Shown here in pieces: positions 23,147-32,884 of a stretch of DNA of 64,000 nt (position 1 is the stretch's first letter; each line of letters starts with the position of its first letter). Source of the stretch: MA-ANB-1 sp965216445 (GTDB taxonomy: Bacteria; Actinomycetota; Acidimicrobiia; Spongiisociales; ZC4RG35); the NCBI GenBank assembly GCA_965216445.1, contig OZ244166.1, positions 558,001-622,000 on the forward strand. The letters run 5' to 3'. The notes under the pieces were generated by a model. That model did no database searches and was not told the origin of the DNA. It saw only the letters and a list, made by a program, of their open reading frames with translations. Position numbers and translations under genes: made by a program.

Positions 23147-24435
23147 GCGTTCCACTTGTTGTCACCAAGCGCATGGTCGACCATCCTGCCGACTCTCACA
23201 CGCTGGATCGCTACGAGGCCACCGGCGGTTACGAACAGGCAAAACGTGCCCTCGGAATGACCCGGGACGAACTGGTTGAGGATGTGAAGAACTGTGGCCT
23301 GCTGGGTCGCGGCGGCGCCGCGTTTTCGGCCGGTCTGAAGTGGAGTTTCCTCGCACCTGCACGTCCCGCCTACCTGGTCGTGAACGGCGACGAGTCGGAA
23401 CCGGGGACCTTCAAGGACCGGCAACTACTGGAGCGTGACCCCCACCAGATGATTGAGGGAATCATCATCACGAGTATCGCCAACGAGGTCCATCACGCGT
23501 TCATCTACATCCGTGGCGAGTACCCCAAGCCGGCGCGTCGGGTCCAAGCCGCCGTCGATGAGGCGTACGCCAGCGGATACCTCGGGAAGGGCATCTTCGG
23601 GTCGGACTACGACCTCGAAGTGACCGTCCACCTCGGTGGTGGTGCCTACATCTGCGGTGAGGAAACAGCGCTGATCAACAGTCTCGAAGGCCGCCGTGGC
23701 GAGCCGAGACTAAAGCCGCCTTACTTCCCTGCGGCCAAAGGTCTCTACATGCTTCCGACGATCGTCAACAACGTCGAAACGGTCTCCAACCTGCCACACG
23801 TCCTCCGGATGGGTGCCGAGAAGTACGCGGCTCTCGGTCACGGATCCGACACCGGCACGTTCATGATGTCTCTCTCCGGTCATGTCAACAATCCCGGAAA
23901 CTACGAGGTCGCTCATGGGATCACCTGGCGAGAGTTGATCTATGAGATCGGTGGAGGGATTCCCGAAGGGCGAGAACTGAAGGCCTGGATTCCCGGTGGA
24001 GCTTCGGCACCTTGGTTCGTGCCCGATCAGCATCTGGATCTAGAAATCACCAAAGATGCAACGGCGGCGGCCGGTTCAATGCTGGGCTCGGGGGCGGTAG
24101 TGGTCATGGACGAGACCACCTGCATGGTCAGAGCAGCCGAACGCATCGTGCGCTTCTTCGCCCACGAGTCGTGTGGCCAGTGCACACCCTGTCGCGAGGG
24201 GACGACGTGGCTGGAGATGATTCTGCGGAGGATCGAGGAAGGGCAGGGAAGACCCGTAGACCTCGACCTCGCGATTGGCGTTTCTGACGGAATAAGTATC
24301 GACCTGGCGTGGCCTCCAAAGATGACCACCATCTGCCCGCTCGGTCCATCGGCGGTCTCACCGATCATTGCGCTGAAGGACTACTTCCGGGATGAAGTGG
24401 AGGCTCATGTCGAGGCTGGCGGGTGTCCCCTATGA
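23143..24435 (+). CDS. nuoF: NADH-quinone oxidoreductase subunit F (operon 1)
   Basis: 430 residues. The NADH- and FMN-binding subunit: GRGGAAF (55-61) and VNGDESEPGTFKDR for nucleotide/FMN, GAGAYICGEETA-type GGGAYICGEETALINS, and the N3 cluster ligands in SCGQCTPCREG plus TTICPLG near 391. It oxidises NADH and reduces the cluster chain. TTG start overlapping nuoE by 4 bases; stop overlaps the nuoG ATG. Confidence 0.96.
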   Translation: MSVPLVVTKRMVDHPADSHTLDRYEATGGYEQAKRALGMTRDELVEDVKNCGLLGRGGAAFSAGLKWSFLAPARPAYLVVNGDESEPGTFKDRQLLERDPHQMIEGIIITSIANEVHHAFIYIRGEYPKPARRVQAAVDEAYASGYLGKGIFGSDYDLEVTVHLGGGAYICGEETALINSLEGRRGEPRLKPPYFPAAKGLYMLPTIVNNVETVSNLPHVLRMGAEKYAALGHGSDTGTFMMSLSGHVNNPGNYEVAHGITWRELIYEIGGGIPEGRELKAWIPGGASAPWFVPDQHLDLEITKDATAAAGSMLGSGAVVVMDETTCMVRAAERIVRFFAHESCGQCTPCREGTTWLEMILRRIEEGQGRPVDLDLAIGVSDGISIDLAWPPKMTTICPLGPSAVSPIIALKDYFRDEVEAHVEAGGCPL

Positions 24436-26840
24436 GCGAACCGGTGACCATCAAGATCGATGGCCGAGAGGTTGACGTGCGCCCCGGAGAGCTTCTCATC
24501 ACGGCCGCCGAGGAGAACGGGACGTACATCCCGAGATTCTGCTGGCACAGCAGGATGAACCCGGTCGGTATGTGTCGGATGTGTCTCGTCGAGGTGGACA
24601 CCGGGCGTGGCCCCATGCTGGTCACCGCCTGCACCAACCCCGTGGTGGACGGCATGGCCGTCGACACCGAAAACGAAACCGTCAAAAAGGCGCAAGAAGC
24701 GGTTCTCGAGTTCTTGCTCGCCAACCATCCCCTTGACTGCCCTGTCTGTGACAAGGGCGGTGAGTGCCCACTTCAGGATCAGGCGATGGCGTACGGGCCA
24801 GGCGAGAGCAGGTTTGTCGAAATCAAACGGACCTACGAGAAACCCATTCCGATTTCGGATCTGGTCCTCCTCGATAGGGAGCGATGCATCCTCTGTGCCC
24901 GGTGTACGAGGTTCTCCGTGGAGATAAGCGGCGACCCCTTGATCGAATTCAAAGATCGGGGGAATGCGACAGAAGTCAACACCTTCCCGGACCTTCCGTT
25001 CAGCTCGTACTTCTCAGGGAACACGGTGCAGATCTGCCCGGTAGGTGCGCTCACCGCAAAGCCCTATCGCTTCAGAGCGCGTCCATGGGACCTGAGAATG
25101 GTCGAGAGTTCCTCTTTCTTCGATCCGGCGCAACCCCGGCTGTCCATTCATGTGTCTGAGAACGAGATCCTGCGCCTGGTTGGAGTGGATTCGGAGCCGG
25201 TCAACCACGGCTGGCTTTCGGACAAAGACAGGTTCGGTTTTGAGCATGTCCGATCGGAACACCGCCTGACCACACCTTTGGTGAAACGTGGGGGCAAGTT
25301 GGAGCCAGTCGAGTGGACCGAAGCGATTGAGATTGTCGCAAACCGTCTTGGTTTGATTCTGGACGAGTCCGGCGGAGAATCCGTTGCGGTGATTGGCGGA
25401 GCCAACGGGACCAACGAAGACGCCTTTGCCTTATCGAAATTCGCCAGGACGGTGCTCAAGACAAACAACCTCGACTCACAAATGGGCGATGGCATCTCGC
25501 CCGAGTTTGCGACGGCGTCGATCGATCGCGCCCTGATCTCAGACTTGGACAGCGCCGACACCATCTTCGTATGGGCATCCGATCTCAAGGAGACCCACCC
25601 AACGTTGTACCTGCGGGTCCGCCGGGCGGCACAGGAGTTGGGCGTGAATCTCGTGGTTGCCCACCCGAGAGTGACGGGGCTAGATGACAGAGCCACTCAA
25701 GTCTTGCGGTATCGACCAGGAGGTGGGCACGATCTCCTCTCCGATCTGGTAGCCGGAGAATTCCAGGAAGTGGCGAGTCTGCTGGAAGGCAATGTCGTGG
25801 CGATTGTTGGCCGGGCTTCGCTTGCCGACGATCCCCAACTAGCCGAGTCCGTAGCGGCGTTCTTGAGGGACAGGGCGAGCCAGGTCAGAGTCATGGCTCT
25901 GGAAACCCGGTCCAACAGCTACGGCGCTTTGGACATGGGTCTAAGCCCGGGTCTTTTGCCGGGACGAGTGGGATATGGGTCAGCGGCATTTGAGTCGTGG
26001 GGGGACCTGCCGGAGGGCCCGGGGCTCGACACGGCTGAAATCCTCACGAAGCTGGCCTCCGAAGAGATTCGGGCTTTGCTGCTGGTCGGAGCAGATCCGG
26101 TCGATGACTTCCCTGAGCCAGGGGTTGCCAGCGAAGCCTTGGACCTGGCCGAGTACGTCATCAGCATTGACACATTCCTGAACAATTCGAATGAGATGGC
26201 CGACGTGATCCTGCCCGCTTCAGGGTTCGCCGAGAAGGAGGGGACGGCGACAAACCTCGAAGGCAGGGTCCAGAAGATAAACAAGATCGCCCCGGCTCCC
26301 GGTCAGGCGAGGGCCGACTGGGCCATTCTCGACGACCTTTCAACGGCCATGTCGGCCCCGATGGGTTTGGGTAGCCCTGAACTCGTCGCGAAAGAGATAG
26401 CCGAATCCGCACCGGCCTACGAAGGTGTGACGTGGGATCTCCTCGAGTGGGAAGCGAGGGACGGTGTTGTGGTGCCGATCGGAGGCGAACAACCTTTGAC
26501 CCATATCCCCGTGATGCTCCCAGGACCAAAGGGACCCTCCGCCCAGCTGTTGCTTCACAGTGCCCGGGTCATGTACGACAACGGTGTGAGGCTTCGGAAT
26601 TGCCCTTCACTTCTGCCATTGGCCCAGGGACCCACCGCCTACCTGAATCCGGACGATGCCAAGAGCCTTGGTGCCCGCGATGGCGTCGCTCTCCGAGTGG
26701 TCACCAGTAAGGGGGAGGGCGAGTTTGCCGCCAAGGTCGACCCGGGAACCCCGTCCGGTGTGGTCTTTGTTCCGCTCAACCAGCCCGGCGCCGCTCCGCT
26801 GGGAACCGATCCGGTGGTCCGGGTAACGGTGGTCACGTGA
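24432..26840 (+). CDS. nuoG: NADH-quinone oxidoreductase subunit G (operon 1)
   Basis: 802 residues. An N-terminal 2Fe-2S ferredoxin domain (PRFCWHSRMNPVGMCRMCLVE then TACTNP), the His/Cys N5-type motif NHPLDCPVCDKGGECPLQD, and a [4Fe-4S] region CILCARCTRF ... ICPVGAL. After ~220 it continues as a molybdopterin-oxidoreductase-like domain (GGANGTNEDAF, LLVGADPVDDFPE, GFAEKEGTATNLEGR), which normally lacks the cofactor. ATG 24432 overlaps the nuoF stop; a GTG nine bases earlier is less likely. Conducts electrons from NuoF/E to NuoI. Confidence 0.94.
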   Translation: MSEPVTIKIDGREVDVRPGELLITAAEENGTYIPRFCWHSRMNPVGMCRMCLVEVDTGRGPMLVTACTNPVVDGMAVDTENETVKKAQEAVLEFLLANHPLDCPVCDKGGECPLQDQAMAYGPGESRFVEIKRTYEKPIPISDLVLLDRERCILCARCTRFSVEISGDPLIEFKDRGNATEVNTFPDLPFSSYFSGNTVQICPVGALTAKPYRFRARPWDLRMVESSSFFDPAQPRLSIHVSENEILRLVGVDSEPVNHGWLSDKDRFGFEHVRSEHRLTTPLVKRGGKLEPVEWTEAIEIVANRLGLILDESGGESVAVIGGANGTNEDAFALSKFARTVLKTNNLDSQMGDGISPEFATASIDRALISDLDSADTIFVWASDLKETHPTLYLRVRRAAQELGVNLVVAHPRVTGLDDRATQVLRYRPGGGHDLLSDLVAGEFQEVASLLEGNVVAIVGRASLADDPQLAESVAAFLRDRASQVRVMALETRSNSYGALDMGLSPGLLPGRVGYGSAAFESWGDLPEGPGLDTAEILTKLASEEIRALLLVGADPVDDFPEPGVASEALDLAEYVISIDTFLNNSNEMADVILPASGFAEKEGTATNLEGRVQKINKIAPAPGQARADWAILDDLSTAMSAPMGLGSPELVAKEIAESAPAYEGVTWDLLEWEARDGVVVPIGGEQPLTHIPVMLPGPKGPSAQLLLHSARVMYDNGVRLRNCPSLLPLAQGPTAYLNPDDAKSLGARDGVALRVVTSKGEGEFAAKVDPGTPSGVVFVPLNQPGAAPLGTDPVVRVTVVT

Positions 26841-26868
26841 GTACCCGGCGAGACTCCAGGGTGATGCC

Positions 26869-27975
26869 GTGAGCTGGCCCGAATTCGGAGTGATCGTGCT
26901 GCGGGTAATCCTGGTGTTCGGGCTATTGCTGGTGCTGACGATCATCAACGTTTGGCTGGAGCGCAAGGTCGTGGCCGACATGCAAAACAGGATCGGACCC
27001 AACCGGGCCGGTCCGTGGGGGATTCTGCAGACACTGGCCGATGGTCTCAAACTCTTCTTCAAAGAGTCGGTCACTCCACGCAAGGTCGAGCTCGGGGCGT
27101 ACATTCTCGCTCCGTTTTTGGCGGTGATTCCGGCCTTCCTGATCTTCATGATGGTTCCGTTCGGGACCTCCTTCACCATTGGTGAGCAGGTGGTGTCTCT
27201 TCAGGGAGCAGACCTCAACATCGGGCTGTTGTTCATCCTGGCAATGTCGTCGATGGCGGTTTATGCCGTTGTGCTGGCTGGTTGGTCGTCGGGTTCCAAG
27301 TACCCCCTCATCGGTGGGGTACGAGCGACCGCACAGGCAATCTCATACGAAGCGGCGATGGGCTTGTCGATGGTGGCGGTCGTCATGTTCACGGCAACGC
27401 AGGGCGACGGAGGCACGCTGTCGCTTGCTGAGATTGTCGAGCGTCAGAGTGGAACCTGGGGTGATGTGGTACCCGGACTCCACAGTGTTCTCCAGTTTGT
27501 CCCCCGATGGAACATCTTTCCTCAGGTTGTTGCCTTCGTGATCTTCTTCATCGCCATCGTCGCCGAAACCAACAGGGCACCCTTTGACCTCGTCGAGGCC
27601 GAACAGGAGATCGTCGGGGGTTTTCACACCGAGTACTCCGGCATGCGGTTTGCGATGTTCTTCCTCGCCGAATACATCAACATCTTCTCGATGTCGGCAG
27701 TTGCCGCCACCCTGTTCCTCGGAGGATGGAATGGCCCCACGTTCGATGATGTGCTGCCCGGGTTCGTTTCCGCCCTGCTGCCCACCGTCTACTTCCTGCT
27801 CAAGACTTATGCGTTGATCTTCGTCTTCTTCTGGCTGCGGGCCACCCTGCCCCGGCTCCGCTACGACCAACTGATGTCGTTGGGGTGGAAGCGTCTGATC
27901 CCCGGCGCTCTCGGCTGGCTGATCTTCTCCACGTTTGTTATTGCTATTCGTCAATTTGGACCGCCCTGGAGTTAG
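26869..27975 (+). CDS. nuoH: NADH-quinone oxidoreductase subunit H (operon 1)
   Basis: 368 residues, about eight helices. WLERKVVADMQNRIGPNRAG and ETNRAPFDLVEAEQEIVGGF plus HTEYSGMRF are the family's quinone-cavity loops, with their conserved acidic residues. It joins the peripheral arm to the membrane arm. GTG start, 28 bases after nuoG, the largest gap in the operon. Confidence 0.95.
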   Translation: MSWPEFGVIVLRVILVFGLLLVLTIINVWLERKVVADMQNRIGPNRAGPWGILQTLADGLKLFFKESVTPRKVELGAYILAPFLAVIPAFLIFMMVPFGTSFTIGEQVVSLQGADLNIGLLFILAMSSMAVYAVVLAGWSSGSKYPLIGGVRATAQAISYEAAMGLSMVAVVMFTATQGDGGTLSLAEIVERQSGTWGDVVPGLHSVLQFVPRWNIFPQVVAFVIFFIAIVAETNRAPFDLVEAEQEIVGGFHTEYSGMRFAMFFLAEYINIFSMSAVAATLFLGGWNGPTFDDVLPGFVSALLPTVYFLLKTYALIFVFFWLRATLPRLRYDQLMSLGWKRLIPGALGWLIFSTFVIAIRQFGPPWS

Positions 27976-27977
27976 AG

Positions 27978-28637
27978 ATGGGACTACTTGGAGAGCTCTG
28001 GAAGGGAATGAAAGTGACCGGCGGCACCATGCTCCGCACTATCGGCGGATCGGGATTGGTGACCACGGAATACCCGAAGGTGATGCGCGAGAAGCCGCAG
28101 CGCTTTCATGGGCGTCACGTCCTCAACCGGTACCCGGACGGTATGGAGAAGTGCATCGGGTGTGAACTCTGCGCAGGTGCCTGTCCGGCGAACTGCATCC
28201 ATGTACGAGGACAGGACAACGACCCGGCCAACCCGACGAGTCCCGGTGAGCGTTTCGGTTTTGTATACGAGATCAACATGTTGAGGTGCATCTTCTGTGC
28301 ACTTTGTGTTGAGGCTTGCCCAACCGAGGCAATCACGATGACCCATCTCTTTGAGATGTCGACCACCAGCCGACAGGATGCCATCTACACCAAAGACGAA
28401 CTGCTGATGGACCAGTCCGGGCGGGTTCCGCACATGTTCCCCAACGATGAGCTAGCCGATCTCAACGAGCTCCAAACCGCCGACGGCTGGGTTCGGGCAA
28501 CTGCACCGTCAGGGGCGGCTGCATATGAGGGAGTCCAGATGTGGCAGGGCACACCCGGCCCCGCAACTTGGGACCCCGAACCCTCACAAGCGGAGCGGGA
28601 CAGTCAATCGACCGAGGAGCCGTCGGACGATGATTGA
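27978..28637 (+). CDS. nuoI: NADH-quinone oxidoreductase subunit I (operon 1)
   Basis: 219 residues. Two [4Fe-4S] motifs, CIGCELCAGACP and CIFCALCVEACP, carry clusters N6a and N6b, passing electrons to N2 in NuoB. The C-terminal ~70 residues (Pro/Ser/Glu-rich, ending in acidic residues) are longer than in most homologues. ATG 27978 lies two bases after nuoH and gives the usual N-terminal helix; a longer reading would run into nuoH. Confidence 0.95.
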   Translation: MGLLGELWKGMKVTGGTMLRTIGGSGLVTTEYPKVMREKPQRFHGRHVLNRYPDGMEKCIGCELCAGACPANCIHVRGQDNDPANPTSPGERFGFVYEINMLRCIFCALCVEACPTEAITMTHLFEMSTTSRQDAIYTKDELLMDQSGRVPHMFPNDELADLNELQTADGWVRATAPSGAAAYEGVQMWQGTPGPATWDPEPSQAERDSQSTEEPSDDD

Positions 28638-29154
28638 GACGATCGTGTTTGTTCTCATGGCGGTGAGCGCCATCGCCGGTGCTCTGACAGTCGTCCTGGC
28701 GCGCAATCCGGTTCGGTCAGCCATGGGGCTTCTCGCGACCTTGTTCTCTGTCGCAGTGCTCTACGTACTTCAGCTTGCACACTTGGTGGCGGCAGTTCAG
28801 ATCATCGTCTATGCCGGAGCCGTCCTCACGCTATTCCTTTTCGTCATCATGTTGATAGGCGTCGACAAGGACGAATCGCGGGAAGAGAAGCTCCCACTGC
28901 AGCGGGGAGCCGTTGCTGTCATTGGCGCCGTGATCGTCCTCCTCGCCATAGGTCTTGCGGTATTCGGTGACTTCGAATGGGTTCCGGCGGCCTCAGAAGC
29001 ACTGATACCGGAGTCGACCAACGGCACTGTCCAGGTGATCGGGGAGAGGCTCTTCACCGATTGGGTCCTTGCCTTCGAAGCGACTGCGCTGCTTCTCACC
29101 ATCGCTGCTGCAGGGGCGATCGCACTGGCGCATTACAGACGGAGATCCGAGTAA
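28630..29154 (+). CDS. nuoJ: NADH-quinone oxidoreductase subunit J (operon 1)
   Basis: 174 residues, five helices. RNPVRSAMGLLATL and the pi-bulge helix VQIIVYAGAVLTLFLFVIML identify NuoJ (ND6). The ATG overlaps the end of nuoI by 8 bases and the stop shares a base with nuoK, so translation is coupled. The conformational change of this helix is thought to couple quinone chemistry to pumping. Confidence 0.94.
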   Translation: MIETIVFVLMAVSAIAGALTVVLARNPVRSAMGLLATLFSVAVLYVLQLAHLVAAVQIIVYAGAVLTLFLFVIMLIGVDKDESREEKLPLQRGAVAVIGAVIVLLAIGLAVFGDFEWVPAASEALIPESTNGTVQVIGERLFTDWVLAFEATALLLTIAAAGAIALAHYRRRSE

Positions 29155-29456
29155 TGGTCGATCCGAGCTGGTACATGTCCCTCGCCGCCGTGCTCTTTGT
29201 CATCGGCGCCCTGGGCATGCTGGTGCGTCGAAACGCCCTGGTGATGTTCATGTGCATCGAGCTAATGCTCAACGCCGTGAATCTGACGCTGATCAGCGCG
29301 GGGCGGGCTATGAACGACCTCAACGGCCAAGTTGCAGTCTTCTTCATCCTCGTCGTGGCCGCGGCTGAGGTGGTTGTCGGTCTTGCAATCATCGTCGCCA
29401 TCTTCCGACGCAGGTCTACGGCTTCGGTCGATGAGCTGAACGAGTTGAAGGGTTGA
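29154..29456 (+). CDS. nuoK: NADH-quinone oxidoreductase subunit K (operon 1)
   Basis: 100 residues, three helices. The buried-Glu motifs MFMCIELMLNAVNLTLI and FFILVVAAAEVVVGLAI are those of NuoK (ND4L), whose glutamates lie on the proton path. ATG 29154 overlaps the nuoJ stop and gives the usual length. Confidence 0.95.
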   Translation: MVDPSWYMSLAAVLFVIGALGMLVRRNALVMFMCIELMLNAVNLTLISAGRAMNDLNGQVAVFFILVVAAAEVVVGLAIIVAIFRRRSTASVDELNELKG

Positions 29457-31351
29457 GCGCTGTGATGACAGACCTGATCTGGCTGGTTATTGCGATACCG
29501 CTTCTGGTTTCCGTGCTCCTTCATTTCATCGGTCGTTTCATTGGTGAGCCCTTGTCAGGGTGGTTGGCGTCCGCTGCCATCGGATCGTCTTTTGTCATCG
29601 CCCTCGTCGCTGCCGTTCCCTTCTTCGAGGGTGGCGCCCACGCCGAGACCGTTCACCTGTGGGACTGGATGCCGGCTATTGGTGCGAATCTGGAAATCCA
29701 ATGGGATCCGCTCTCGGCGTTGATGACGCTGGTCGTTACCGGTGTGGGCACCTTGATCCACGTTTTTGCGATCGGCTACATGCATGGCGATGACCGGTTC
29801 CACCGCTTCTTCACCTATCTGAACCTCTTCGCCGCTTCGATGTTGACGCTGGTCCTGGCGGGCAACTTCGCCATGCTCTTCCTCGGCTGGGAACTGGTTG
29901 GGCTCTGCTCCTACCTCCTCATCGGCTTCTGGTTCAGCCGACCCTCCGCCGCTGCCGCAGCCAAGAAGGCATTTGTCGTGAACCGAATTGGAGATGTCGG
30001 ATTCATGGTCGCCCTGATGCTGGTCTTCACGAGCTTCGGGACACTTGCGTATTCGGGTGTCTTCGAAAGGGCGCCAGAGGTGCTGTCCACTGGCACAGCG
30101 ACGGCGATTGGGTTGCTGATTCTGGTTGGTGCCGCCGGCAAATCGGCCCAAATCCCGCTGTATGTGTGGCTCCCGGACGCAATGGAGGGCCCCACACCGG
30201 TGTCAGCATTGATCCACGCCGCCACGATGGTGACGGCTGGCGTCTACGTGATCGCCCGGTCGGCAGCGATATTCGAGTTGGCCCCGGCGGCCTCGTTGAC
30301 CGTTGCCACCGTCGGCGCCGTTACCGCGTTGTGGGCCGCGACGATCGCACTGGCCCAACACGACATCAAGAAGGTGCTCGCATACTCCACGGTCTCACAG
30401 TTGGGTTACATGTTCCTGGCGGTTGGGTCTACCGCTTACGTGGCTGGTGTGTTCCATCTGATGACACACGCCTTCTTCAAGGCCCTCCTGTTCCTTGGGG
30501 CCGGGGCTGTGATCCACGCCTTGGGCGATGAGCAGGACATGCACAAGATGGGTGGGTTGGCGAGGAAAATGCCCGTCACTGCGGTGACTATGGGTATCGC
30601 AACTCTTGCGATCGCCGGGATTCCGCCGTTGGCGGGCTTTTGGTCGAAAGACGAGATACTTGCCTCGGCCTTCGAGCGGGGTGGCTGGTTCTCGATCCTC
30701 TTCATCGTTGGGCTGATCACCGCCCTGATCACTGCCTTCTACATGGCCCGACAGTGGGTGTTGGTGTTCATGGGCGAGCCACGTTGGGCGGAAGGAGCTG
30801 ACCCACATCGGGCTCCGAAGGTGATGTCGATACCGCTGATCGTGTTGGCCGGGCTATCGATCGTGGGCGGTCTCGTGAACACACCATTCCGCACATCGCT
30901 GGAGCATTTTCTCGAGCCTTCATTCGAAGGTATCTCCCTACAACACCCTCCCGAGGGGATTGGAATGTTCTTGATTCTCGGCGGGCTTTCCGTCATGGCC
31001 GGTCTCGCTGGTATCGCAGCCGCCTACCTCACGTATCGGCGTCCAGTCGATTCATGGCAGGCATTCGAAGAGGGCTTCCAACCTCTATGGGGAACCTGGG
31101 AAGAGGCGTATAGAGTCGATGATCTCTACGGGCGCACCCTGGTGTTGCCGGGACGCAGGCTATCCGAGAGTTTGGCCTTCGGATTCGATTCCGGGTTGGT
31201 TGACGGCGCAGTCAACGGCATTGGACGGTTCGTAAATCGGGTTGGCGAAGAGATGCGTCCGTTGCAGTCAGGGTATGTCCGGAATTACGCAGCTGTCTTG
31301 CTGGCCGGGACCGTCGTAGTTGTGGCTTGGCTGTTGGCCGGTGGTCTCTAA
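29453..31351 (+). CDS. nuoL: NADH-quinone oxidoreductase subunit L (operon 1)
   Basis: 632 residues, the largest antiporter-like subunit, with ~16 helices and the lateral helix at the C-terminus. WELVGLCSYLLIGFW, the pump core GPTPVSALIHAATMVTAG and HDIKKVLAYSTVSQLGYM are diagnostic, with the essential Lys and Glu in place. TTG 29453 overlaps nuoK; an ATG at 29465 is an alternative start. Confidence 0.95.
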   Translation: MSAVMTDLIWLVIAIPLLVSVLLHFIGRFIGEPLSGWLASAAIGSSFVIALVAAVPFFEGGAHAETVHLWDWMPAIGANLEIQWDPLSALMTLVVTGVGTLIHVFAIGYMHGDDRFHRFFTYLNLFAASMLTLVLAGNFAMLFLGWELVGLCSYLLIGFWFSRPSAAAAAKKAFVVNRIGDVGFMVALMLVFTSFGTLAYSGVFERAPEVLSTGTATAIGLLILVGAAGKSAQIPLYVWLPDAMEGPTPVSALIHAATMVTAGVYVIARSAAIFELAPAASLTVATVGAVTALWAATIALAQHDIKKVLAYSTVSQLGYMFLAVGSTAYVAGVFHLMTHAFFKALLFLGAGAVIHALGDEQDMHKMGGLARKMPVTAVTMGIATLAIAGIPPLAGFWSKDEILASAFERGGWFSILFIVGLITALITAFYMARQWVLVFMGEPRWAEGADPHRAPKVMSIPLIVLAGLSIVGGLVNTPFRTSLEHFLEPSFEGISLQHPPEGIGMFLILGGLSVMAGLAGIAAAYLTYRRPVDSWQAFEEGFQPLWGTWEEAYRVDDLYGRTLVLPGRRLSESLAFGFDSGLVDGAVNGIGRFVNRVGEEMRPLQSGYVRNYAAVLLAGTVVVVAWLLAGGL

Positions 31352-32884
31352 ATGCTGACGGCGCTGATTCTCCTCCCGGTGGTGGCAGCGGCTCTGGTCG
31401 CTTTGGTTCCAGCCGCCCGACGGGAGATTCACCTTCCGCTTGGAGTTGCGCTGTCGACTCTTCCGCTCGGACTCGCTGCCTACCTGTTCTGGGTTTTCGA
31501 ACCGGCTTCTGGCTATCAATTCGCGGTTGATGCAAGTTGGTACGAACCGTGGGGGATCAGCTGGTCACTTGGGGTCGACGGAATCTCGCTCCCGATGGTG
31601 GTGCTGACCAGCTTGTTGGTTCCGATTGCGCTTGCGGCATCGTCATCCATAACCAAGCGAACGAAAGAGTTCGTCGTCTACACGCTTCTTCTCGAAGCAG
31701 GAATGATTGGAGCATTCCTGGCTCTGGACCTGTTCCTCTTCTTCGTGTTCTTCGAGGCGATTCTCATCCCGATGTATTTCATCATTGGGATCTGGGGCGG
31801 GGAGCGCCGGGTGTACGCTTCCGTCAAATTCTTCATCTATACGGCCTTCGGCTCCGCCCTGATGCTCGCCGCCATTATCGGACTTGCCTTCAACCACTCC
31901 ACCGAGTTCGGGACCATGTCGTTCGCCCTGACCGACTTGATGAACGTTTCACTGTCATCGACGACGGAGTTGTGGTTCTTCGTCGCCTTTGCTTTGGCCT
32001 TCGCAATCAAGGTGCCCTTGTTTCCTCTCCATACCTGGCTACCCGACGCCCACGTCGAGGCACCAACGGCCGGATCGGTGCTGCTCGCAGCCGTTCTGCT
32101 GAAGCTCGGTACCTATGGGCTGATGCGATTCAATCTGGCGTTGTTCCCCGAAGCCTCGGTCGACGCAGTACCGGTTATGGGTGTACTCGCTGTGATCGGC
32201 ATCATCTATGGCGCCCTCGTGGCCATTGTCCAACCGGATCTGAAGAAACTCGTGGCCTACTCATCGGTTTCGCACCTCGGGTTCATCGTGCTCGGAACCT
32301 TTGCGCTCACTTCAGGGGGTTTGCAAGGGGCGGTCATTCAGAACGTCAACCACGGACTGACGACGGGAGCGTTATTCCTGTTGGTGGGGATGCTGTACGA
32401 GCGTCGCCACACCAAACTGATCGCTGACTTCGGCGGCTTGCAAAAGGTAATGCCCCTTTTTGCCGGCTTTTTCCTATTCATGACCTTTGCCTCGATAGGG
32501 CTGCCAGGGTTGAACGGATTTGTCGGTGAGTTCCTGATATTGGTGGGCTCGTACACAACTCTTCCCGTCCTGGCCATAGTCGCGGCGTTCGGCGTGCTCC
32601 TCGCCGCGATCTATCTGCTCTGGGCTTATGAACGTGTATTCACCGGTGTGCCTGACAAGGAAGAAAACCGAGTACTCAAAGACTTGAGCGTCAAGGAAAT
32701 CGGCCTCCTCACCCCGTTGGCGATTCTCGTGCTCGTCCTTGGTCTGTATCCGGCGGTGCTACTCGACAAGATCGCTCCCTCAACGGAACAAGTGCTCGAT
32801 CACATCGAGTCCACGACCAGCTACGTAGTACCGGCGCCGGGCCGTCTTGGTGACGTGTTCGTGGGTGGGGAGGTGGCAGAGTGA
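31352..32884 (+). CDS. nuoM: NADH-quinone oxidoreductase subunit M (operon 1)
   Basis: 510 residues, 14 helices. The antiporter-like core is seen as FFEAILIPMYFIIGIWG (key Glu), LPDAHVEAPTAGSVLLA and DLKKLVAYSSVSHLGF. It starts on the base after the nuoL stop. One of three proton-pumping subunits of the membrane arm. Confidence 0.95.
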   Translation: MLTALILLPVVAAALVALVPAARREIHLPLGVALSTLPLGLAAYLFWVFEPASGYQFAVDASWYEPWGISWSLGVDGISLPMVVLTSLLVPIALAASSSITKRTKEFVVYTLLLEAGMIGAFLALDLFLFFVFFEAILIPMYFIIGIWGGERRVYASVKFFIYTAFGSALMLAAIIGLAFNHSTEFGTMSFALTDLMNVSLSSTTELWFFVAFALAFAIKVPLFPLHTWLPDAHVEAPTAGSVLLAAVLLKLGTYGLMRFNLALFPEASVDAVPVMGVLAVIGIIYGALVAIVQPDLKKLVAYSSVSHLGFIVLGTFALTSGGLQGAVIQNVNHGLTTGALFLLVGMLYERRHTKLIADFGGLQKVMPLFAGFFLFMTFASIGLPGLNGFVGEFLILVGSYTTLPVLAIVAAFGVLLAAIYLLWAYERVFTGVPDKEENRVLKDLSVKEIGLLTPLAILVLVLGLYPAVLLDKIAPSTEQVLDHIESTTSYVVPAPGRLGDVFVGGEVAE